Source: Anthoceros angustus
Lineage: Eukaryota > Streptophyta > Anthocerotopsida > Anthocerotales > Anthocerotaceae
Direction: 5' to 3'
Length of the DNA: 64,000 bases
NCBI GenBank assembly: GCA_010909165.1
Contig: VJWM01000265.1
Location: 117,728-181,727, forward strand
The translations under genes and the position numbers were made by a program. The notes under the pieces are model-generated. The model saw nothing but the letters and a program-made list of their open reading frames with translations. It was not told the origin of the DNA and searched no databases. Positions within the stretch are counted from its first letter, which is position 1. Every line of letters starts with the position of its first letter. Positions 32,503 through 42,619 of this stretch are shown here, piece after piece.

Positions 32503-34851
32503 GATGTTTGTTGCACCAGGAAGCCCCACCATCCTGTGTTTGTGCCAGCAAGCAATAACAGTGCACATGAGCAAGTCGCTGCTTCCACAGTGCTCAGCTC
32601 TCTTTTCGAAGCACATCATCCCAACTCTAATCAGCCATCCCGGCGGCTTCGATTCTCCAGTCATGGGCAGCACCCATGGGAGTCACACGGCAAGCAAGGC
32701 AATGCTGAGAGACCTCCAGTCAGGAGGTGAAGGTGTGGCCCCTCTGCTTCTTCAAGGTCAACTAACTTGTCACTCCTGAGTTCGATTCTTTCTACACATC
32801 ATTTGTCCATCGGAAATTTGTTTCACAGAGGGTTTAGTTGTGGCCCTCCATATTGAAACTCTGGGGGGCGTCGACCCCTCCATTTTGAAATCTGCTTGCA
32901 AGTCTCTGCAGCGATTGTGAAGGCGCCACTTCCTTGCAGTCCCCTTGCGCTACTCTAAAGTGAGCGCTACTCGAACTAGTCACAGTTGTGGACCTCTGAA
33001 GTGAGCGCTACTTGGACTAGTTGCAGTTGTGGACCTCTGAAGTGAGCGCTACTTGGACTAGATGCAGTTGTGGACCTCTAAAGTGAGCGCTACTCTTTGT
33101 AGTTGTAGACCTCTACACTGAACTACTAGTCTATCGGGATCGACTAACTGATCTGACAGTCAGACAACATCCACCAAACATTGGTTTTCGCAAGGGGTTC
33201 AGATATGGTCCGTGCCCTGGTGTAACAAGGAAACTTGGGGCGGGCAGGGCTCACGCAGACGCGAGCAGGATCCACTCATCATGCTTGCAAAACCTTAGTT
33301 TTGGAAGGATCGGACTTTAAGGTGGTGGCAGTGAATAGAAGTAGCCGTTCCGTGGGTGCGCACTTTGTCTCCCCGCCATGGGTTATATGGACGTATGCCT
33401 TTGGTCATTTATTCTGTAGCAGGCATCCTGGTTGCGTACGTGATTTATGGACAATATAACTCCAATTTCACAGCAATATAGCTGCAGTTCGTCATTAAAT
33501 AAAATTCTTGTTATGGTGTTTGTCACCATTGAGATTTATTCATACACCAGATATTATTGACAAGTTTGATTTGGTTCACTTGTACCTTTTTATGAAGCAC
33601 CCGAAGGGTCTTACAACAACAAAGTTTGATTTGGTTTATTAATACCTTGCAAAGCCTCGACAACCCAATTATGGAATACCGATCTGGTCACACGGCAGAG
33701 TGTATGTTACTTTGTTTTTTTTTTTTGGGTGTACACTACGGAAATATGCCACAGCATCTTTCAGATACTTTCGTACAATACACGTATAACACATACCACA
33801 TCAGCTTATGTAGGTTTGTATGCGGAGCAAAAAACTTCTATGACACGATCATAGGCTTGGTGTTCCGATTGTCATGCAAATGTTTTTCTTTAGGGTTTTA
33901 GGATTCCGATCACCACACATACATGTTAAACAGGCAGCCAAAACACATACTGCAGCCCCATAGGCAGCAGGCCTAGGAAACGTTGCAGCCCTGTATGCAG
34001 CCAGTGCCAAACACTGCAGCCTTGCACATAAGGGCAAACGCACTCAGCCGCGACGCAAACACGGACGACGAGTGCAGCACAAATGCAATTGCAAACGGTG
34101 AGGGCAGCGCGAACGCAACCACTAACATGTGGAGCCCCGTGCCGTAATGGCGCGGCAACGCAAATGACCTACACCCAACCCTAAACCCAAGAGAAGAAAA
34201 GTCTCTGTGTATCGTGAAATCTTTTCGTGCATCATGGGGTAGGTTGACGACATCGGTACATCAGGGGGCCGCAGCCCCGACTGATGTGGTCATATGTGAC
34301 ATACCGAAATAGTGCCGCCGTATGTGGTGGGACTATTTCTTTCTGTCCACAACCCTAAAAAAATGTGGATGCAACGTGACCAGATCGGTATTCCGTAACC
34401 AATACCACCTTAGTGAGAAAAAGAGTAGAACGAATATGGACTGTCATCTATATGCAAGCTTGCCAAGCTTGCTGAACTCAAGATTATGAGATGAGTTGCC
34501 AGTGAAGAGGCATAGTAAACCCAGAATAGTATGAGTTTACTATGTACCATCACGAGCGGAACGACACGTTAGAAAAACAAGCTGACCCGTCATAGTATAC
34601 AAGCAATTCGCTCTCAAATCCCGACAGAGCATAACTGGCCTATATGTAGGTATGTACCATACCATACACGTATAAAATTCTAGTGCGTGTGTGACTTCTG
34701 CTAATAAAAGCCATTAAAAGCTAGGTTGCTACTGAGGAGAGCCGGGAGCTGAAGTAGACTACTCCAGTCTCCGCAAACCTAAGGATTCGGTGCTGTCGGC
34801 ACCGGGTTGTTCTGCTGATCAGTCTGCGGGTCACCATATCCGCGCTGAACC
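32503..34851. other. intergenic region between QUA3-like and eIF3e
   Basis: About 2.3 kb with no supported gene. The first part is presumably QUA3-like 3' UTR. A 41 bp tandem repeat lies at 32960–33115. The rest is mixed composition with short frames only. The eIF3e promoter must lie in the last few hundred bases. Confidence 0.5.
32960..33115 (+). repeat. 41-bp tandem repeat, nearly four units
   Basis: The unit begins gtgagcgctacttggactag. Units start at 32960, 33001, 33042 and 33083; the last is shortened. They differ by a few substitutions, so this is a modestly aged array. Confidence 0.9.
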
Positions 34852-36735
34852 ATGGCGCATTTCGATCTCACCGCCAAGGTGGCTCCCTACCTGGACCGTC
34901 ATCTTGTGTTCCCACTCCTGGAATTTCTGCAAGACAAGCAACTGTATGCGGAAGAGCAGATTTTGAAGGCTAAGATCGAGCTTCTGTCCAAGACAAACAT
35001 GGTAGACTATGCCATGGACATCCACAAGAACCTCTATCACACAGAGGATGTTCCCCAAGGTTAGCCACTGCCATTTCCTGGTTGCTGCTGAACTAGGGCT
35101 AGTAGAGTGATTCCCTCATGTTGCCGTGCTTGTAACTGGACAGATATGGTGGAGAGGCGTGTCGAGGTTGTAGGGAGGCTGAAGTCTCTCGAGGATGCTG
35201 CTGCGCCGCTTGTCAGCTTCCTCCAAAACCCGGCCTACGTGTCGGACCTTCGCTCTGACAAGCAGTATAATTTGCAGATGCTGCATGAGCGATATCAGAT
35301 TGGGGGCGAGCAAATAGAGGCTCTGTATCACTTTGCCAAGTTTCAGTTTGAGTGTGGAAACTATTCTGGAGCATCGGACTACTTATTTCAGTACCGTATG
35401 CTCTGCAATAACACCGAGAGAAGCATTAGTGCTTTGTGGGGGAAGCTGGCTGCGGAGGTGTTGATGCAGAATTGGGATGTGGCTGTCGAGGAGTTGAACC
35501 GCCTGAAGGAGATCGTGGATTCAAAGGTATGGGCTAGTCTTTCCCATGCCGCTAGCCCCGTGTTGATTGTTACGTCTACCCACTTGATTTTAACTCGTTA
35601 TTTTGTCGATTGATGCAGAGTTTCTCCTCACCGCTGAACCAGCTGCAACAGCGCACGTGGCTGATGCATTGGAGTTTGTTCATATTTTTCAACCACGAGA
35701 ATGGTCGGAATGCCATCATCGATTTGTTCTTTCAGGAAAGGTAGTGATATCTAATCTATTTTGACAAATCTACGTTGTGTGGCAGATACTGTAGAGAGAA
35801 TTGTTGTTCGGTACGTAACCTGTGTGAGATTTTCTAGGTACTTGAATGCGATCCAGACCAATGCACATCATCTTCTACGGTACCTTGCAGCTGCATGCAT
35901 TGTGAACAAAAGGAGGCGGAACATGTTGAAAGAGCTCATCAAAGTGATTCAGCAGGAGCATTACACCTATAAGGACCCTATCACAGAGTTTCTTGAGTGT
36001 CTATATGTGAACTATGACTTCGAGGGGGCACAGAAAAAATTACGCGAGTGTGAGGAGGCAAGGGTTTTTCTTCCAGTAACTGTTCTTCTATTGAAGTCCA
36101 AGTCTCCAGCATGTATTACTCACTTAGGGATGATTGCTGTGCTCACCCGAAAACCTGGAATTGTTGCAGCTTATTGTGAATGACTTCTTCCTTGGAAAGC
36201 AAGCACAGGAGAATGGTTTTGTATCTATTCCACTTAGGGATGAGTTCCTTGAGAATGCCCGTTTATTCGTCTTCGAGACTTATTGTCGGATTCACCAATG
36301 CATCGACATAGGGTAAATCCCGCACAACCTCACATGGGTGAAGTAAGTGTAGTTAGTGCCTCGATGCTTTTTTCTACAAGTGCCTGAGTAGGTGGGTTTG
36401 GACTGTGCAGTATGTTGTCGCAAAAGCTCAACATGAACTACGATGATGCTGAACGATGGATAGTGAATCTCATTCGAAATGCAAGGCTGGATGCGAAGAT
36501 CGATTCAAGGATGGGGACAGTTGTGATGGGAACGCAGCATCCCAATGTGTCAGTATTCCCTCAGGAGGTTCTTTTGTTGCCCATGTTTATCAGAGGGAAG
36601 CTGAAAGTTTTCCTGTCGCTTTTTGGTTGCAGGTATGAGCAGATAATTGAGAAGACAAAACAGTTGTCTGTCCGGAGCTATTTGCTGGCAAACAACGTTC
36701 TAGGTCTTGTGTATCCAGCTGGTGCTGCACGTTAG
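34852..36735 (+). CDS. TIF3E1: translation initiation factor eIF3 subunit e (INT6)
   Basis: Seven exons (34852–35059, 35144–35526, 35619–35740, 35838–36057, 36170–36312, 36411–36548, 36633–36735) give 438 residues; plant eIF3e is about 441. It is a PCI-domain scaffold subunit of eIF3, which recruits the 40S ribosome and mRNA in the cytosol. Recognised segments are [74 protein letters not shown], the PCI core [42 protein letters not shown] and the tail [18 protein letters not shown]. Introns are 84–112 bp. Intron 4 (36058–36169) begins GCAAGG, a GC–AG intron; its boundaries are fixed by the family join [14 protein letters not shown]. Intron 6 was placed at AATGT|GTCAGT because other donors break frame. 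No defect is visible. Confidence 0.95.
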
Positions 36736-37174
36736 CTTACAGACCTTTTGACAGCTCTGAAATTGGTCGCTGTCAGAGTTTCCAGCGGAGGAAGTGCGCC
36801 TTGTAATTCTTTAGTGTCTTAGCTCCATGCCCTAGGCACTTACGGTCGTAGGTTTTGTTTGAGAAGAGAGAGGTGACCGCAGGGTCAGTAAAACCGGCCA
36901 TGTTCACGTGTTCAAGTTTTGTTGTTTTAGTCTCGTCGAGGTCAGTTGCCCTTCGACGAGTTAGTCTACAAACCCAGGCATTGTTCAGTGAAGCTTCTGG
37001 CATTCAGGTTTCACTGGTCGTCGTTGTTTACTGGTACAGTGGCTGGACTTAAGTGAAATGGATCATCAGGCGCGGAGAGCTTCATATAGTAGATAACGGC
37101 TTTACGGTACTGCGCAACAAGGGTGTCTCATTGAATTAGGTCGCAGATAACGAGAAGACTGCAAATTTGCAGTA
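36736..37174. other. convergent intergenic region between eIF3e and isoamylase
   Basis: About 440 bp separate two stop codons of genes facing each other. It should contain both 3' UTRs and polyadenylation signals. No gene or repeat is evident. Confidence 0.5.
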
Positions 37175-40100
37175 TTAAATTTCGGGCTCGAGAACCAGGA
37201 TAATGGATGAGTAGCTTAACATCGGATACATATAGTTGTTGAGAAAGCTGGCGTACTGTGCCAGAGCTGTGGCCCTGTCAGGGACATCCTCTGCCAAAAA
37301 GTCGTAAGGGGTCACCTTGCTGGTATCCACAAGCGCTTGCCACTTAAAACCTGGCCTCTCGGGAAGCGTCACCACAACAGGCAAATGTCCTGCATTAAAT
37401 GCAATGTACAGCTCCTTCCTCTGCGCATCAACCTACAGACGTTGACACGTAAGGGTTGATGAGGGTTCGTTTCACAGTCCTGTCAGCTGACAGGAAATTA
37501 CACAAAACGTCTCCTTACCAGAGTGAAGGCAACGAACCGACTTGTCTCCGACCAATCTGGGGAATGTGGCGAGACACCGTGCCACTCAAGCCGCTCAGAA
37601 TTTGGGAAGTCCTTCAATCCCAGCGATTCACAACTCCTGTTTGACTGACACGGTTATACTTGGGGGTATAGATTTCAAACAAATCAGAGACATGCTTCAG
37701 AAAGTCTACCTTCGGAACTGTGTGATCTGCCTGGCAAATCTGTAAAATCCATGAGGATCAGCACTCTTTTTGTCCCACCGGAAATAGTTGATCTGTCCAA
37801 ATAGCAACACCACAGGTTACAAGAAGCATCTCAAGAAAATGTGAACTTCCAGGCTGAGGAGAAGGGAGCTCACAGCATTGTCATGACAGTAAGTGTTATT
37901 GTTGCCTCCCTTAGTATGGCCGTATTCGTCACCCATTGTGATCATGGGAACCCCCTGAGCACACTACCGCTGTGAGCATGCGCTGGTATTACCTTAACGA
38001 CGAACAACTCACTCTGCACTTATCTGCTACCTGAGCAACCATCAAAGCAAGTAGGAAATTTCGGAGCTGTCTTTGCCGTAGGCGCTGTACAGGCAAACTG
38101 ACCAGCTCTCCTTCCTGCATTTATCACATTTGAACCAGATTAGTCAACATCCTGCGACTGAAGAACCCTGCAAGCCCAAGATGTGAAGTCAATCTCACCT
38201 CTCCGCAGTTCCAGCTATTATTGTGAGACTCCCCATCATTATTACCCTCTCCATTCGCTACGTTGTGTTTTTTATTGTAAGACACCAAATCAGCTAAGGA
38301 GAATCCATCATGAGCTGTGACAAAGTTAACACTATGCCAGGGCTTTCTTCCACCTTCCTGCACACCCAACCTCCGGTTTGTAAACAGCTCAAGGCAGTAG
38401 AACTCCAACCGGAGGGAACAACGGTATCGTGATTCCAGGATGAGAATGAAGCATACTTGGTATAGATGAGGTGAACCGCAAAGGCACTGAGCAAAAGAGC
38501 CGACAGTTCCATCTGTTCCCTTTATAAATAAACGTACAGTGTCTCGAAACTGAAAGAATTATCCAGACAGCCAACAAATTAGGAATGATGAGTTTGTACG
38601 TACCAGTGAGACGTTTGCCTGCTAAACATCTTGGGCACAGAAAACGAAGAGGTGAAGCGAAGAAAGTACCTGCCCATTCCACTCTGACCAAATACCCCAA
38701 TGTGGGAAACTACCGACTTGATAAAGGCCGCCAGTGTCCCAAGCTTCAGCAATAAGCTGTTTTAACAAGGACTTCTCAGACGGAACAAGGGAATGAAGAT
38801 AACAGGATGGTACAGAATCTGCTGAACGTCTAATGAGAAATGAGAAACTGACAGGTGCCACCAAGTTCATTAGCGATAATTTACCTTCACCCCCCTAAGT
38901 AAAGGGTCATTGCTCATCATATCAATCAAAGGTGGCTCAGTGAGAGGTGTGCCAGTTGTAACGTTATCGCCCTCAGCTCCATCAGAGTGTCCAAAGACAT
39001 TAGATCTGTCCCAAAGACTGCAAAAGAAACGAGTCCACATATAAGGGTAAAACTTGCATGTGAACACAATCTAGACACCTCTGAACCATACCTACCAATC
39101 TTTGACAAAGGATACTCACCTGCTTGCACGGGTCATAATTGAGGCCAGATCGAAACGGAACCCATCAACATGCATCTCTGTCACCCAATACCTGAGAAAA
39201 AGCATCACTAGATCAGAAAAAATGTGCAGAAAGATGACTGACGAGGTATTTGAAGATCTGAGACGCCTACGTCAACAGCAGGTAAGAGGCGCAGTGTACC
39301 TCAAACAATCGACTATGAATTGGCGCACTATAGGGTGATTGCAGTTGAATGTATTACCACAACCTGAATAGTTGTAGAACTCACCCTGTGACTACACCTG
39401 TTAGTACCTTTAAGAACCAAAAGTTGGCCCAGCATACTGCAGTGGAAATGGAAGACGAAGCTGAGCAGAAGCACCAAAGCCTTTGTTACCTTCGGTGCTA
39501 TCATGTAGTACACTCGATTATCAAAACCCCTGAAAGAGATCGTCGGGCCCATCTCATTACCTTCAGCAGTGTGGTTGAAGACAACATCCATGAGAACCTA
39601 AGTCACCCAATCAAGATCTGCCATGTGTCAGTAAAAACCTGAGTCACCAGCACCTTATTGTGGGCAAGAAACATAAACTTTCGCTTCAACTTAAGGTAGT
39701 ACCTCCATGCCTAGCTTGTGTGCTTCCTTCACAAGAGTCTTGAACTCTTTAATTGCATCACGCCCACAATTTTGAATCCCAGATGCAGCATACCTCGTCA
39801 TAGGAGAGAAGTAGTTGATTGTAGAGTAACCCCAGAAATTCATCCTGCAGTTCATCAAAGCCTTAGAACTTATAACCCTGTCCTCTATAGTTTAGATTGT
39901 ATTCACGAACAAACTGATCAGACGTATACTTGTAGTTTCCCATAACGGGATTGTATGTGTAATATTCCAGTTCGTTGAATTCATGGCTTGGCATAAGCTC
40001 AATTGCATTGATTCCCAGTTCCTGCATATAGTTTCGCAAAACTTTCAGCAGCTGAACTGCAGGCTTCTAGCAAGAGTCGCTGCTCATAAGGATGACAGCT

Positions 40101-41527
40101 GCTATTCGTGTTAGGAGAAAGCACTATGACGTAACCTTCAGATGTTGAAGCTTTTCCACTAATCCAAGATAAGTTCCAGGATAACCAACTTTGCTTGACT
40201 GATGTTGAGTGAAACCGCGAACATGCATCTCATATATTATCAAGTCTTTCTGATGAAGACCTGGCGAAGAATCTCCTTCCCAGTCAAACTGCACACACAC
40301 AGCAAGCTTCATCTTTAAGGCACCACTTTCGCACAACCAACCTGAGCAGGGAGGAGAAGGATAATGATCCTGCTTTACCTCATCGTCCAAATCTGGAATC
40401 ATTCCAGCCATTTGAGGCCAACAATTGCCATTCAGCCCGACAGCTCCGTAAGTGCCTCTGCTGATCACTGCCTACATCACACACAGGAGAGTAGACATTC
40501 AGCTTGCTCCTGGCCATCGGTGCTGATGGCACCAGATGCTACTGGAGTGCCTCCACGGCTCATACCTTAGCATACGGATCCACCAAAACTCGTTTGGAGT
40601 CGAAGCAATTACCCTCTTCCAAAGAAAATTGCCCATCAACACGGTACCCATACAAAAGGTTCTTCCCCACGTCCTGGAGGAAGACATGCCACACATCCCC
40701 AGTCCTGTTGAGTACTGGGTCCAAAGGGATCTCCATGGAGACACGCCCCTGCACCGTGTCCCAGACCCAGTTAATCCAGCAGCTGTGACTAACCACGATT
40801 CATTCACAAAGTTCAGTGCAGGTACAGTGGCCGAAGTGAACAGTAAGGCAAGCTTCCCGCCGTTTACAACTGTACGCACCTCCTGCAAATCCGATTCGGT
40901 AAATATACAGAGCGAGACAGAAGAAGCACCGCCAGAATGCACGGCAAAATTCACCCCACCGTCTTTCGCAGTTGCACCGTACGGGAGCGGCCTTCCTCTC
41001 ATAGGCTTGCCAAGCAAAGGACCGGCCCTCTCAGCTATCCTAGCACCAGAACTGCGCGCTTCAGACGAGCTCGTCTCCACCACCTCGCATCTTATCAACT
41101 GCTGAGCCGTTGGAAGGTGCACAGTTGCTTCCAGCAGCGCAATTCTCCCACATCCCCTCTGCAACACCTCACCACCACCTCCCACTCCTCTCCGCTCAGG
41201 TCTGTGAGGCCTCCCCACCCAGAAGCTCTCTCTTCTGGCCAACCTGTGCTCCAAGTGCACATTCCCGGACGCCCTGGCCTGGTGAACAGGCTGCATGGAG
41301 CCCGAAATTTCAGAGGTGAAAAGCGCCTTCCCCACTCGCTCCTCCACGAATGCGTCCCCCCGGGACCCAGCGTGGTGACCACATTGCGGGGAGCCTCGGA
41401 ACGAAAGCGAGACCTGAGCAGACGGAGGAACCACAACAGCTGGCATCCCCATTCCCAGGCAGCCAGCCAGGACCTCTGCCTGATTCAATGGAACTGATGC
41501 TTTGCCTGTACGTTCCTTCTCTCCCAC
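37175..41527 (-). CDS. ISA3: isoamylase-type starch debranching enzyme, ISA3-like
   Basis: Eighteen exons on the minus strand give 890 residues: 41527–40880, 40748–40566, 40471–40379, 40288–40136, 40021–39930, 39844–39703, 39597–39490, 39385–39300, 39191–39120, 39017–38885, 38756–38670, 38549–38457, 38357–38199, 38114–38031, 37954–37874, 37792–37710, 37636–37519, 37432–37175. Every junction keeps frame and introns are only 73–131 bp. The enzyme hydrolyses alpha-1,6 branches of glucan in plastids. A CBM48-like N-terminal domain ([16 protein letters not shown]) precedes a GH13 barrel with VVFNHTAEG, the nucleophile in DGFRFDLAS, the acid in [10 protein letters not shown] and the third carboxylate in [15 protein letters not shown]. 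The first about 170 residues are not conserved and may include a transit peptide; the start could be a later Met ([10 protein letters not shown]). The class assignment to ISA3 rests on the C-terminus [16 protein letters not shown] and is less certain than the family. Confidence 0.92.
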
Positions 41528-42619
41528 TCAGCAATTTCCTTCCTGCATTGGCCCGAGTCTGCCAGACCAGCGCTCACCCGCTAATGCATTTCATGATCAG
41601 TCATGCAGCGATTACACCGACTCTCTGTCGATTCTTGCTCACAGCGCGGATAGCAAGCCTGTGGAGGGAGCAGCGCAGGATGGGCATCCCAGACTACAAC
41701 CATTTCCAGCATGCAATCCTCCGGTCCCATCAAGCACGCAGCAACTGCAGCGGGCCCCGCGCATTCCGAACCGCACAACCCTGAGGGAGGAGCACATACT
41801 TGGGAGACAATGCAGGCTGGCAAGCAGGCGACGATGACCTGTCACGGCCAGAGGCAGAGCACATTCAGAGGCATCTCCACGGACGCTGACGAGCAATGCA
41901 AATTGAAAGCTCGCAATCTGCCCACGCACAAAGCAAAGCGCTCTTCCAGATTACTCATCGAATGGCAGGACGCCACCTGCTTCCCACTTTCGCCAGCGCT
42001 AGAACTCCCTGGGAACTCCCTGGACCACCACTGCCAACGAGGGAAGTATTACGCCTGCCGCAAACTCTAACAAAACGTGAAAGTTCTGCTCACACATCAC
42101 AACACTTACTCACGGAAACAGCATAACAAGTAGGATGAAGATCGGACGGTGGACATGAATGGCTCCAACAAACGCGGCCGAGCCTGGAAGTTGAACCAAC
42201 AAGTTCACTCAAGTTCATATCCGGGCCAATGGACTCCCCTTCATATGTATATGGGATAAGTGGACTCAAACTCATGTTCATATCCAGGATAACTTGGCTC
42301 AAGTACATATCCGAGATAATAAATGAGCTGAAGTTCATATCCTGATTCCTGCCTGAATGGCAGAGGAGGCTTTTGAATCCTTTGCTGGGAACACGAGCGT
42401 TTCTTACATCCTAAGCCTGGCACAGGAGGCGTTTCTTACACCCTATGCTTAGCTCAGGAGGTGTTTCTTACATCCTACGCTTAGGACAGGCGGCTTTCTT
42501 CCAGCCACCTCCAAATGGGACCAACTGCTGATTCGGGAAACCAACTGCAGATTCTCCCCTCAATCCCACATGCAACAGTTCACCCGCCGAGCTGAGCACC
42601 GGCAAGTGTTTCTTTATTC
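41528..42619. other. intergenic region between isoamylase and PPR(GRP) 2
   Basis: This interval holds the isoamylase promoter and the 3' flank of the PPR gene. Between about 42200 and 42345 strings of the type ctcaagttcatatccgg recur three or four times with variation, and between about 42390 and 42495 a 32 bp unit (gtttcttacaccctatgctt) occurs three times. No gene is supported. Confidence 0.5.
42390..42495. repeat. 32-bp tandem repeat, three imperfect units
   Basis: The unit aggaggcgtttcttacaccc plus about 12 more bases is repeated with substitutions. It lies 125 bp beyond the PPR stop codon, in the presumed 3' UTR. Confidence 0.7.
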
